From NCBI GenBank assembly GCA_902826485.1, contig CADEEZ010000004.1, positions 140,853 to 204,852 of the forward strand: a DNA stretch of 64,000 nt, written 5' to 3'. Under the pieces are notes generated by a model. That model was given only the letters and a program-made list of their open reading frames with translations, did no database searches and was not told the origin of the DNA. Shown here one piece after another: positions 45,503-54,240 of this stretch (positions are counted from its first letter, which is position 1; every line of letters begins with the position of its first letter). This DNA is from an uncultured Gammaproteobacteria bacterium (lineage in GTDB: Bacteria; Pseudomonadota; Gammaproteobacteria; Berkiellales; Berkiellaceae). The translations under genes and the position numbers were made by a program.

Positions 45503-45533
45503 CACGCAGTAATTTTCCGGACACTACTGCGTG
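45503..45533. terminator. Hairpin between converging genes
   Basis: CACGCAGTA (45503-45511) and TACTGCGTG (45525-45533) form a perfect 9-bp stem with a 13-nt loop. It sits midway between two converging genes. No T-run follows, so terminator function is uncertain. Confidence 0.35.
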
Positions 45534-45573
45534 AAGCAAGGAAGAGAACCTGAAAATCGCAGAAATAATAATT

Positions 45574-46950
45574 TTATCTATTATTATTTTTAGTTGCAGT
45601 TTTGTTCGTAGACAAATCTGAACCCACTTCTAATACAACATCATTTGATGACGTTTGAGCAAATTCAACCTGCTCAGATGCTTGATTATCTAAACTAGGA
45701 ACATAGGTTGATGATTTTGATTCTAATTCAAAAAACTTTTTACCCTTAGAATCTGTCAGGGTTTTATCTTCTGAATTTTGATTTGAATTATTTTTATTTC
45801 TACCTAAATAACCCTCTACATAAATCCAAGCAACGCCACTCATTACGGTTACGTAACCCATTGCACCAACGATGGTTTTGATTTTATCTTGGAACGACCA
45901 ATCTTTAAACCAACCATGGGTATTTATAAGGGGCTCAAAAAATCCTTTATTAAGTAGATCTTTAGGTGAAAAAGTTAATAACCCTATAACTGCCCCTAAT
46001 AAGAATTTACGTGGGTGCCTATTGACAAAATCATACACCGTTGTGGCATCATGTTTAAGACGATGATTTTCTTGCTTGTCTACATTTGTGCTGATGTGTT
46101 GTTTTAATGCATCATAGCCTTTAGAACAAATTTGCGCTATTTTTTTCATGCCTGCATAAGCAAGGATACCTAAAGCAGTGCCCACCGCTAAGCCTAAACC
46201 CACATCTAAATACCAAGCCATAGGCGCTAAAAATTCAGGCAGTGACACAAAATAACCAACTGCACCGGAAATAAGATTGGAAATAACCAACGTAGTGATA
46301 AAAAAAGCATTAACGGCGGATTGAAGCATGCCGGTTATTATTCCTATTCTTGAAGCCGCTCTTTCTGCAGCGGCACTCAATAAAGGGGCCAAGCCGTTCT
46401 TCCATACCGTGGCAGCCAGTTTAACGCCTAATCTCCACGTTTCTGATAAAACATCGGAAATGACGTTGCAACAAACCGTCAATACCTGTTTTAATCCTGA
46501 AAGTATTTCTGAAACAACATTCACAATGCCATTCCAAATTTTAGAAATATAATTTGGGATTTCTAAAATAAAATTCCATATACTCGTTGCAAGGCGAGAG
46601 ATAAGCTCACGGCCGCGTCTGAGACCTTCAATGAATACGTCTTTTAGCCACACAAGCTGCGCTTCAATCCAAACAGGGATGTACTTAAAAAAAGCAACCG
46701 TTGCTTCATAAGCCGCATAGCCTTGAGCAATAAGATAGTCTCTATAACCAACAAACCAAATACTAAAACGCGCTGCATATTCACTGGCAGCCTCGCGAAT
46801 ATATTCTTCATTAGCTTTAATAGACACAATGGTGTCAGCAATATATTTACTTGCCCATGTTTGGAATTGGGTTGCGTATTCGCTAATTTGAGTCGAATAT
46901 TCACTCGCTAGATTACGATAATAATCCATTTGTTCAGCCAGATATGACAT
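45574..46950 (-). CDS. Large membrane-associated protein of unknown function
   Basis: No family is recognised; 458 residues. The first ~200 form amphipathic helices with many Tyr and Trp at regular spacing (SEYSTQISEYATQFQTWASK). Hydrophobic segments follow near 210-235, 247-267, 316-328 and 358-378. The last ~80 residues are polar, rich in Asn, Ser and Lys. There is no cleavable signal. Long amphipathic helices plus hydrophobic hairpins with a polar C-terminal tail would suit a type IV-secreted protein that inserts in host membranes, or a bacterial membrane protein; sequence alone does not decide. Confidence 0.75.
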   Translation of the reverse strand: MSYLAEQMDYYRNLASEYSTQISEYATQFQTWASKYIADTIVSIKANEEYIREAASEYAARFSIWFVGYRDYLIAQGYAAYEATVAFFKYIPVWIEAQLVWLKDVFIEGLRRGRELISRLATSIWNFILEIPNYISKIWNGIVNVVSEILSGLKQVLTVCCNVISDVLSETWRLGVKLAATVWKNGLAPLLSAAAERAASRIGIITGMLQSAVNAFFITTLVISNLISGAVGYFVSLPEFLAPMAWYLDVGLGLAVGTALGILAYAGMKKIAQICSKGYDALKQHISTNVDKQENHRLKHDATTVYDFVNRHPRKFLLGAVIGLLTFSPKDLLNKGFFEPLINTHGWFKDWSFQDKIKTIVGAMGYVTVMSGVAWIYVEGYLGRNKNNSNQNSEDKTLTDSKGKKFFELESKSSTYVPSLDNQASEQVEFAQTSSNDVVLEVGSDLSTNKTATKNNNR

Positions 46951-47082
46951 ATATAAATAAGCCTCAGTTTAACAGATATAGTAAGGTTACCGACTATATC
47001 TTAACTAGATTATAAGGGTCAAGTTCGGGTTCAAAAAAATATAGTTGAATAACTTTTATATTTGATAGAAACAGCTAATATT

Positions 47083-47112
47083 TTGCTTATTCTCAAAAAG
47101 TTTGATTATATT
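47083..47112 (+). promoter_or_regulatory. Candidate promoter for metK
   Basis: TTGCTT (47083-47088) and TATATT (47107-47112) are separated by 18 bp and end 32 bp before the metK start. Both differ from the sigma-70 consensus by little. No SAM riboswitch fold is evident between this and the start codon. Confidence 0.45.
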
Positions 47113-47144
47113 GCCCAAGGAACAAATCAATTGGGGTGAAGATT

Positions 47145-48305
47145 ATGGCAAGCGATACCAATACCTATTATTTTACTTCAGAATCGGTTTCTGAAGGTCA
47201 CCCTGATAAAATTGCCGATCAGATTTCTGATGCCGTGCTAGACGAAATGCTGGCTCAGGACAAACACGCCCGCGTCGCTTGTGAAGCGCTCGTTAAAACA
47301 GGCATGATTTTGGTTGCAGGAGAAGTCACTACCCATGCCTGGGTAGATATAGAAGAACTCAGCCGTAAAATATTAAAAGACATTGGTTATACCCAAGATA
47401 TGGGCTTTAGCTATGACACGTGTGCCATATTAAACGCGATTGGTAAGCAATCTCCTGATATTGCGCTTGGGGTAGATAAACCTAACCCAAGTGACCAAGG
47501 TGCCGGCGATCAAGGCATGATGTTTGGCTATGCAACCAATGAAACAACCCCTTTAATGCCTGCACCTATTTATTATGCGCATTTATTAATGAAAAAACAG
47601 GCCGAAGTGAGAAAATCGGGCACTTTACCTTGGCTCAGACCCGACGCCAAAAGCCAAGTCACCTTCGAATATGTAAACGACAAACCTGTTAGCATAAAAA
47701 GCATTGTGCTTTCTACCCAACATGCGCCCGATGTGTTAAATAAAAACATTATTGAAGGCGTGATGGAAGAAATCATTAAACCCGTGATACCCAGAGAATT
47801 TTTAACGCCCACTACAGATTATTATATTAATCCAACAGGTAGATTTATTATTGGCGGCCCTCAGGGAGATTGTGGATTAACAGGCCGAAAAATAATTGTG
47901 GATAGTTACGGTGGTATGGCCAGACACGGTGGCGGCGCTATGTCCGGTAAAGATCCCTCTAAAGTAGATAGATCAGCTGCTTATGCAGCAAGATATGTGG
48001 CAAAAAACATTGTGGCCGCAGGACTTGCTCTCAAAATTGAAATTCAAATCAGTTATGCCATTGGCATTAATAAACCGATTGCGATTTATATTAATACCTT
48101 TGGTACCGGCACGGTACCCGATGCAAAAATTATTGAGGTTATCAAACAGGTGTTTGATTTAACGCCTTATGGTATTACAACGACTTTAAATTTATTAAAC
48201 ATAAAATATTTGCCCACTGCCACTTATGGACATTTTGGCCGAACAGAACCCAGTTTTACTTGGGAAAATACCGACAAAATTACTGAAATACAAAAACGGT
48301 TATAA
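47145..48305 (+). CDS. metK: S-adenosylmethionine synthetase
   Basis: This enzyme makes SAM from methionine and ATP. The ATG at 47145, with GGGGTGA upstream, is preferred over the GTG at 47136 and gives 386 residues (E. coli about 384). Motifs are [20 protein letters not shown], then [12 protein letters not shown], and [19 protein letters not shown], the two PROSITE-type signatures. The C-terminus WENTDK is complete. rsmE follows 3 bp after the stop; the product SAM is the cofactor of RsmE. Confidence 0.97.
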
Positions 48306-48308
48306 CTC

Positions 48309-49064
48309 ATGCGCGTATCAAGACTTTATCATTCTGAAGGTTTAACGCTTAATCAAACCGTGATACTCACACCAGAAAAAAGCCATTATTTGGTTAATGT
48401 ATTGCGCCATACTGTTGGTGACGAGCTAGTATTATTTCACCAATCTACGTTAGAATTTTTGGGGAAAATCATCTCGATAGAAGGAAAAAAAAAACCGATT
48501 GTCAGCGTAGCACTTTATGCCCAGACCGAAATAAAAACTGAGTCTGATTTAAGGCTTACGTTAATACAAGGGCTTGCCAAAAACGATAAAATGGATTGGA
48601 TTATTCAAAAAGCCGTTGAACTAGGCATTGCTGAAATATACCCTGTTATAAGCGAATTTTCAGAAGTAAGATTAAATGCTGAACGCATGGCAAGCAAACA
48701 AATCCATTGGCAAAATATTGCGATATCTGCGGCAGAACAATCTGGCCGTACCTATGTGCCCCTTGTGCACATGCCCCAAAAAATAATCGATTGTTTACCC
48801 AAAATTAATAAGGCAGACAAAATTTTTTGCTTGCACCCTCACCTGCCTGCTGTAAATTTAAACGATAAATTGAATACGTTAGACACCCCTAAAAACGTGG
48901 CCATGCTGGTTGGCCCTGAAGGAGGTTTTTCGCCTAAAGAAATTGTCCATTTTGAACAGCTGAATTATACCTTTGTTACCCTAGGGCCGAGAATTTTAAG
49001 AACAGAGACCGCTGCCATTGTGATGCAAAGCTTGTTGCAGCATCGGTTTGGCGATATCCACTAG
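48309..49064 (+). CDS. rsmE: 16S rRNA m3U1498 methyltransferase
   Basis: A SPOUT-class SAM methyltransferase of 251 residues. Motifs are MRVSRLYHSEGL, KMDWIIQKAVELGIAEIYPV, the trefoil-knot motif LVGPEGGFSPKEI and LGPRILRTETAAI. It modifies U1498 of 16S rRNA. It is directly downstream of metK. Its last 4 bp overlap the end of the converging GG-leader peptide gene. Confidence 0.95.
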   Translation: MRVSRLYHSEGLTLNQTVILTPEKSHYLVNVLRHTVGDELVLFHQSTLEFLGKIISIEGKKKPIVSVALYAQTEIKTESDLRLTLIQGLAKNDKMDWIIQKAVELGIAEIYPVISEFSEVRLNAERMASKQIHWQNIAISAAEQSGRTYVPLVHMPQKIIDCLPKINKADKIFCLHPHLPAVNLNDKLNTLDTPKNVAMLVGPEGGFSPKEIVHFEQLNYTFVTLGPRILRTETAAIVMQSLLQHRFGDIH

Positions 49065-49306
49065 ATAGGATTTTCCATGGCATTATCAATAACGTACCCC
49101 ACCACTGAACCAAAAGCGACGCCAATTGACCCCAAAATAAAAATAATGGTGGTCATCATCTGCATATGATCTTTTGTAAAAGAGTTTTTACCTTCTGACA
49201 TGATAAGCCATGCGGACATTGCAAAGCCCCCTCCAATTGCACCTATCACCGTGTAGTATGCTCCTCCTGAGACAAACTTTACTTCCGATTTTGTCAACTC
49301 AATCAT
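49061..49306 (-). CDS. Bacteriocin-like peptide with double-glycine leader
   Basis: An 81-residue precursor. The first 15 residues, MIELTKSEVKFVSGG, match the class II bacteriocin/microcin GG leader (Leu4, Glu8-Val9, Val12, Gly14-Gly15), predicting cleavage before Ala16. The 66-residue remainder is Gly-rich and hydrophobic, with two likely spans (AYYTVIGAIGGGFAMSAWLI and IIFILGSIGVAFGSVVGYVI) around a charged centre. There is no Cys, so no disulfide or lanthionine. A GAGG lies about 11 bp upstream. No peptidase-ABC transporter or immunity gene is in the window, so secretion would need one elsewhere. It could instead be a leader-like small membrane protein. Confidence 0.75.
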   Translation of the reverse strand: MIELTKSEVKFVSGGAYYTVIGAIGGGFAMSAWLIMSEGKNSFTKDHMQMMTTIIFILGSIGVAFGSVVGYVIDNAMENPI

Positions 49307-49421
49307 ACACGTGTTGTCCTCGATATCTTTTTTTTTAATTATACAACTGATTTTGGAAAAGACATTAAATTTCTGTTATTATTCGGCTCTCTTGAGTATC
49401 TTGGAGCATTGGTAAAACGGC

Positions 49422-50003
49422 ATGAGCACACATTCGTCCCTAAGAGATTGTTTTTTGGTTGCGATGCCCAACCTTCAGGATCCCCATTTTGCTCGATCTG
49501 TAACTTATATTTTTGAGCACTCCAAAGAAGGCGCCATGGGAATTGTGGTTAATCTTCCTTTAACCATCACCCTTCAGAATATTTTTGATAGCATGAAAAT
49601 AGAATCTGAGTCTGAAGTATTTCGCCAAACGCCTGTTTTAGCTGGTGGCCCCGTACAGCCAGAACGAGGCTTTATTCTGCACCCCAATTTGCCCCCACAA
49701 AGCGGCCCATCACCCTGGCAATCTACGCTTGTTTTAAATTCTTTTTTAAGTATTACCACCTCTAAAGATATACTGGAAGCCATTGCGGCAGGCAAGGGCC
49801 CAGAAAAAATGCTTATTGCCCTAGGATATGCTGGATGGGAAGCCAATCAACTCGAGGAAGAAATCAAACAAAATTCGTGGTTACACACTAAAGCCACTCC
49901 CGACATTTTGTTTAATACACCTTATCATGCCAGATGGCAAAAAACCCTTGATCAAATGGGTATTACACTTGGGAGTTTATCTAAAGACATTGGACACGCA
50001 TAA
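49422..50003 (+). CDS. yqgE: YqgE/AlgH family protein (UPF0301)
   Basis: A 193-residue protein of the DUF179/AlgH fold. It has FLVAMPNLQDPHFARSVTYI, SKEGAMGIVVNLPL, PVLAGGPVQPERGFILH and ALGYAGWEANQLEEE. The function is not settled. It overlaps ruvX and leads the yqgE-ruvX-pyrB-pyrC' order that is conserved across many gammaproteobacteria. Confidence 0.94.
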   Translation: MSTHSSLRDCFLVAMPNLQDPHFARSVTYIFEHSKEGAMGIVVNLPLTITLQNIFDSMKIESESEVFRQTPVLAGGPVQPERGFILHPNLPPQSGPSPWQSTLVLNSFLSITTSKDILEAIAAGKGPEKMLIALGYAGWEANQLEEEIKQNSWLHTKATPDILFNTPYHARWQKTLDQMGITLGSLSKDIGHA

Positions 50004-50439
50004 CCCCATCAAAATACTCGGCCTCGATTATGGCATGAGAAAAATTGGCGTTGCCATTGGTCAAACTTTATTGGGCACTGCCTCTCCCATTGGCATAGTA
50101 AATTGCCAACTAGGCGAACCCAATTGGCCTCAATTATCTAAAATCATCGCTGAATGGGCGCCCGATAGAATCGTTATTGGCATGCCATACAATCTAGATG
50201 ATTCTGAAAATGATATGACAGAAAGAGTCAAAATCTTCGGACAGAATGTCCTGAATAAATATAAATTACCTGTTTTTTTCGAAGATGAAAAATTAACCAC
50301 GAAATTGGTCAACAGCGAATTAGCTGAAATGCAACATTATAAAAAATCACCAAAAAAAATTCCCGAATTAGTCGACGCCTATAGTGCCTGCATGATTGTT
50401 GAATCGTATATTCAAAACGAATTTAGAAAAAAAACATAA
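49990..50439 (+). CDS. ruvX: Putative pre-16S rRNA nuclease / Holliday junction resolvase
   Basis: A YqgF-type RNase H-fold protein. ILGLDYGMRKIGVAIGQ opens the fold with the active-site Asp, RIVIGMPYNLDDSEND follows, and EDEKLTTKLVNSEL and VDAYSACMIVESYI close it. The start is uncertain: TTG 49990 gives 149 residues and overlaps yqgE by 14 bp, fitting the usual ~140. The open frame to 49828 is a shadow of yqgE. E. coli YqgF trims 16S rRNA; some homologues cut Holliday junctions. Confidence 0.9.
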   Translation: MDTHNPIKILGLDYGMRKIGVAIGQTLLGTASPIGIVNCQLGEPNWPQLSKIIAEWAPDRIVIGMPYNLDDSENDMTERVKIFGQNVLNKYKLPVFFEDEKLTTKLVNSELAEMQHYKKSPKKIPELVDAYSACMIVESYIQNEFRKKT

Positions 50440-50440
50440 T

Positions 50441-51400
50441 ATGTTTAAACACAAACGACAATATTATTCTGATGGCAGATTAAAACATTTGTTAACCATA
50501 GAAGGCTTATCTAAAGCCCATATGCAAGCTATTTTTGATTCAGCAAAAAATATTTCTACTCATCAGTTTAGTCCGGAGCGTGCTCACCTTAATTCAGTGG
50601 TGGCCACCTTATTTTATGAGCCCAGCACCCGCACGCGCACCACTTTTGAAATTGCCGCACAAAAATTACAAGCGCATGTGGTTAATTTAAGTGTTCCTAC
50701 CAGCTCGGCCCTTAAGGGCGAAACGCTTCGAGACACCGTACAAAATCTTGCTGCCATGCAAACCAATGTGATTATCTTAAGACACTCAAGTTCAGGCGCC
50801 GCCCATTTTGTGGCAGAACAAGTGCCCAATTCTATTTCGGTTATTAATGCGGGGGATGGTTGCCATGCGCACCCTACTCAAGCATTATTAGATATGTATA
50901 CCATCCAACAAAAATTTAAAGATTTTAGCCAATTATCCGTTGCGATTATCGGCGATGTCTATCATTCACGTGTTGCGCGTTCACAAATTCATGCTTTAAC
51001 CACTTTAGGAGTACCAGATATAAGGGTGATTGCGCCTAAAACTTTGCTCCCTGCTGAACTCAGTAGTTTGGGCGTGACGATTTATCCTGATTTACAAACG
51101 GGATTGAACAATGTCGATGTGATTTTATTATTACGTTTGCAACAAGAACGCATGCAATCGGGCAAGTTGCCCATTGGGGATAATTATTATCGACACTATG
51201 GCCTCACCGAAAAAACTTTACGCTATGCAAAACCGACTGCCATTGTGATGCACCCCGGCCCCATGAACAGAGGCGTTGAAATTCAATCGGAAATTGCAGA
51301 TGGCCCAAGTGCCCTTATTTTAGAACAAGTCACCAATGGGATTGCTGTGCGTATGGCGGTGATTGATATGTTGATCAAGAATCAAAGGGGCAGCCCATGA
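50441..51400 (+). CDS. pyrB: Aspartate carbamoyltransferase, catalytic subunit
   Basis: This enzyme joins carbamoyl phosphate to aspartate in pyrimidine synthesis. ATG 50441 gives 319 residues; the earlier ATG at 50396 lies inside ruvX. Motifs are FYEPSTRTRTTFE (58-70), HPTQALLD (144-151) and MHPGPMNRGVEI. No pyrI regulatory gene follows. Instead the next gene is a dihydroorotase-like subunit, as in the class A ATCase of Pseudomonas. The ATGA overlap with that gene supports a joint complex. Confidence 0.96.
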   Translation: MFKHKRQYYSDGRLKHLLTIEGLSKAHMQAIFDSAKNISTHQFSPERAHLNSVVATLFYEPSTRTRTTFEIAAQKLQAHVVNLSVPTSSALKGETLRDTVQNLAAMQTNVIILRHSSSGAAHFVAEQVPNSISVINAGDGCHAHPTQALLDMYTIQQKFKDFSQLSVAIIGDVYHSRVARSQIHALTTLGVPDIRVIAPKTLLPAELSSLGVTIYPDLQTGLNNVDVILLLRLQQERMQSGKLPIGDNYYRHYGLTEKTLRYAKPTAIVMHPGPMNRGVEIQSEIADGPSALILEQVTNGIAVRMAVIDMLIKNQRGSP

Positions 51401-52671
51401 AAATCAAAATTATCAATGGGACAATTATTTGTCCAACAGAGAATGCCCCACGACAAGGGAATTTGTTAATCGATTCGGGAAAAATTATTGCTGAAAACCC
51501 GCTGGTTGATTTTCAACCCGATCAAGTCATCGACGCCAAAAACAAATGGATTATCCCCACTTTAGTGGATCTCAAAGGTCGCATTCATCCTCCTGGATCC
51601 TATATAAAATTTGATAATGGTATAAAAGAATTAACGGCATACAGCCAAACAGGTTTTTCTCATCTTGCTTGTTTTCCAAATCAATTTCATTGCTTTGATA
51701 AACTCGCCACCATCAGTAAATTAACTCAAACCTCGTTGCCGATTACGCTTGCGCCTATTGGCGCTTTAACCGTAGATAACCTCGGTGAACAATTAAATGA
51801 TTATCAAGCCCTTCAACAAGCTGGCTGTATTGCCTTTAGCTCTGGCTTAAAACCCATTCCTGATTTAACTATTTTACGTTCAGCTTATGAACTCTTAGCG
51901 AGCATGAATTACTTAGTGATCATTTCTCCGCAAGACTATTCTCTTTCAAAAAATGGGTGTGCTCATGAAGGCAAAATTGCAACACGATTAGGATTGAAAC
52001 CGATCCCTCGCATGGCAGAAACCCTTTCACTGGTACAACATTTAAGTTTAATTGAAGCAACAGGTGTTCGAGCGCATTTTACGGGATTATCTAGCCACGA
52101 GAGTGTCGACATTATGCGTCATTATAAAAACAAAGGGTTAAATATTAGTTGTGATGTGGCCATTGCCCATTTACATCTTACCGATGTAGACATAGGAGAA
52201 TTTAATACACTCTGCCATGTTAATCCTCCCCTTCGAGACAGCCAAGACTTGCTGGGATTAAAAAAAGGCCTATTAGAAGGTGTAATCGATGCGATTAGCT
52301 CCGATCATTGCCCTTTAGATCCTTCGCATAAATTAGCGCCTTTTGAAGAAACCATCCCGGGTATGTCGATGATGGATAGTTTTTTAAAGTTATGCTTAAA
52401 AACCTATGACGATTTGTCCTTAGACCAAAAGATCCCGTTAAACCATTGGGTAGCAAAATTTACCCTAAGGCCGCTGACTATTTTAGGCTTACGGGGCGGC
52501 ACGCTCCAACCTAATGATATGGCCAATCTGTTGCTGGTAAATCCTCACCATGAGCATTCACTTGATTCTGCTCAATTTCTTGCTGGATTTAAACAATCGC
52601 CCTTTGAGCAATGGCCTTTTTCGCATCAATTAGGCGAGATCATGATGAATGGACAATGGGTTGCATCATGA
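51397..52671 (+). CDS. pyrC': Dihydroorotase-like protein, predicted non-catalytic (PyrC')
   Basis: A 424-residue amidohydrolase-fold protein. Active dihydroorotases have a DxHxH zinc motif after Pro-Gly-x-x-Asp. Here the equivalent stretch is IIPTLVDLKGRIHPPGS, with Lys60 and Arg62 in place of the two His. The rest of the fold is kept: GCIAFSSGLKPI, HFTGLSSHESVDIM, NPPLRD and AISSDHCPLDPSHK. This matches the inactive pDHO that holds ATCase together in Pseudomonas. A true dihydroorotase must be encoded elsewhere. It overlaps pyrB and the following ORF by 4 bp each. Confidence 0.93.
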   Translation: MKIKIINGTIICPTENAPRQGNLLIDSGKIIAENPLVDFQPDQVIDAKNKWIIPTLVDLKGRIHPPGSYIKFDNGIKELTAYSQTGFSHLACFPNQFHCFDKLATISKLTQTSLPITLAPIGALTVDNLGEQLNDYQALQQAGCIAFSSGLKPIPDLTILRSAYELLASMNYLVIISPQDYSLSKNGCAHEGKIATRLGLKPIPRMAETLSLVQHLSLIEATGVRAHFTGLSSHESVDIMRHYKNKGLNISCDVAIAHLHLTDVDIGEFNTLCHVNPPLRDSQDLLGLKKGLLEGVIDAISSDHCPLDPSHKLAPFEETIPGMSMMDSFLKLCLKTYDDLSLDQKIPLNHWVAKFTLRPLTILGLRGGTLQPNDMANLLLVNPHHEHSLDSAQFLAGFKQSPFEQWPFSHQLGEIMMNGQWVAS

Positions 52672-53198
52672 TTTCTGCTACGCCTTTACCCAATGGCTAT
52701 TATTTACACCAAATAAATATCCCCGAAATCGTCCCTTTATTTCCTGGCAATAAAATAAATGATTATTTTATTTATGATGTCGATAAACAAACACGCCTAT
52801 TTTATCTTTCTAAAGAAAACACGCCTTTGTCACTTCGGGAAGCCGTCTTAAACCAACAAGAAAATATCGTAGAGAAATTACACCAAGAACCGGATGTGGT
52901 GATTTGTTCAGAAAAAAGTTTATCTGCTTTGTTTTTTTATTATAAACGGTTTTATAAACGCACAAACCATAAGCCCATTATTATTATTCAAACAACAGCT
53001 TTATTACCCTTTCATGCCGTGCCTTCAAAAATATTATTGCCAACGTTACCCAATCATGTAATTGCGGCGGTGCCTTATTTTGAAGATTTAAATATTCCCT
53101 CGAGAATCGCCAGCACGGCGATCAGCCTACCAGGATGGTATGAAGGGAATATCCTCGAATTATTAAATAAAAAATATCATAAAATATTGGTTATTTAA
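52668..53198 (+). CDS. Unknown protein at the end of the pyrB-pyrC' unit
   Basis: The protein has 176 residues from ATG 52668, which overlaps the pyrC' stop (ATGA); an open frame further upstream is a shadow. I do not recognise it. VVICSEKSLSALFFYYKRFY and KPIIIIQTTALLPFHAVPSK suggest an alpha/beta fold, and HVIAAVPYFEDLNIPSRIAS looks like an active or binding region. There is no signal and no Cys cluster. Translational coupling to pyrC' suggests a job in pyrimidine metabolism or in the same complex. Its last 8 bp overlap the end of the converging pilT. Confidence 0.75.
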   Translation: MISATPLPNGYYLHQINIPEIVPLFPGNKINDYFIYDVDKQTRLFYLSKENTPLSLREAVLNQQENIVEKLHQEPDVVICSEKSLSALFFYYKRFYKRTNHKPIIIIQTTALLPFHAVPSKILLPTLPNHVIAAVPYFEDLNIPSRIASTAISLPGWYEGNILELLNKKYHKILVI

Positions 53199-54228
53199 AC
53201 GATTCTTTATTGGCTGCTTTTGCTTGAGCATCGGGTCTGTTGATCAGGCGTTGGTCAACCAGCTTTTGTAAATCTTGATCTAATGTTTGCATACCAATGG
53301 CTTGGCTTGTTTGAATAGTAGAATACATTTGCGCAACTTTGTTTTCACGTATTAAATTTCGAATGGCAGGTGTACCCATCATAATTTCATGGGCTGCTAC
53401 TCGCCCCCCCCCAATTTTTTTAATCAGGGTTTGCGAAATAACCGCACGAAGCGATTCGGATAACATGGATCTCACCATGTCTTTTTCTTCTCCTGGAAAA
53501 ACGTCGACGACCCTATCGATGGTTTTCGCAGCAGACGTGGTATGCAGTGTGCCAAATACCAAATGCCCTGTTTCCGCTGCCGTTAAAGCCAACCGTATGG
53601 TTTCTAAATCTCGTAATTCCCCTACCAATATCACATCCGGATCTTCACGTAACGCAGAACGTAGTGCGCTAGAAAATCCTAAAGTATCTCGATGGACTTC
53701 TCTTTGGTTGATTAATGATTTTTTTGATTGATGCACAAATTCTATTGGGTCTTCAATGGTTAAAATATGATGATGATTATGCTCATTGATATAATCTATC
53801 ATCGCCGCAAGAGTGGTACTTTTTCCTGACCCCGTTGGCCCGGTCACTAAAATTAACCCTCGTGGATTTTGAGCAATTTCTTTAAAAACAGGGGGTGCTG
53901 CTAATTGTTCTAATGACAGCACTTCGGCGGGAATCATTCTTAATACAGCGCCCGCACCACGATTTTGATTAAATACGTTTACCCGAAATCGCCCTACATT
54001 CGGTAATTCATACGAAAAATCGGTTTCGAGATTTTCTTCGTATTCTTTGCGTTGTTTGTCATTCATAATATCGTAAATTAATTCATGCACATTTTTATGC
54101 TCTAGGGCAGGCAAATTAATTTTTTTAATGTCGCCATCCACACGAATCATGGGCGGTAATCCGGCTGATAAATGTAAGTCTGAGGCTTTATTTTTTACAC
54201 CAAACTTGAGTAATTCGCTAATATCCAT
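53191..54228 (-). CDS. pilT: Twitching motility ATPase PilT
   Basis: This hexameric ATPase powers type IV pilus retraction. ATG 54228, behind AGGTGAG, gives 345 residues (Pseudomonas PilT 344); the open frame to 54252 is not used. It has ISELLKFGVKNKASDLHLSA, Walker A GPTGSGKSTTLAAMID, the Asp/His boxes (LTIEDPIEF, LVFGTLHTTSA) and the PilT-specific AIRNLIRENK. Its start is 12 bp from that of yggS on the other strand, a conserved neighbour pair. Confidence 0.95.
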   Translation of the reverse strand: MDISELLKFGVKNKASDLHLSAGLPPMIRVDGDIKKINLPALEHKNVHELIYDIMNDKQRKEYEENLETDFSYELPNVGRFRVNVFNQNRGAGAVLRMIPAEVLSLEQLAAPPVFKEIAQNPRGLILVTGPTGSGKSTTLAAMIDYINEHNHHHILTIEDPIEFVHQSKKSLINQREVHRDTLGFSSALRSALREDPDVILVGELRDLETIRLALTAAETGHLVFGTLHTTSAAKTIDRVVDVFPGEEKDMVRSMLSESLRAVISQTLIKKIGGGRVAAHEIMMGTPAIRNLIRENKVAQMYSTIQTSQAIGMQTLDQDLQKLVDQRLINRPDAQAKAANKESFK

Positions 54229-54240
54229 TAATCTCACCTC

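Noticed and set aside
47000..47144. SAM riboswitch upstream of metK
   Set aside because: I find no kink-turn or conserved core; the leader is short and AT-rich.
49828..49989. N-terminal extension of ruvX by 54 codons
   Set aside because: The stretch lies inside yqgE, does not resemble the YqgF fold, and would exceed the family length; the family match starts near 50015.
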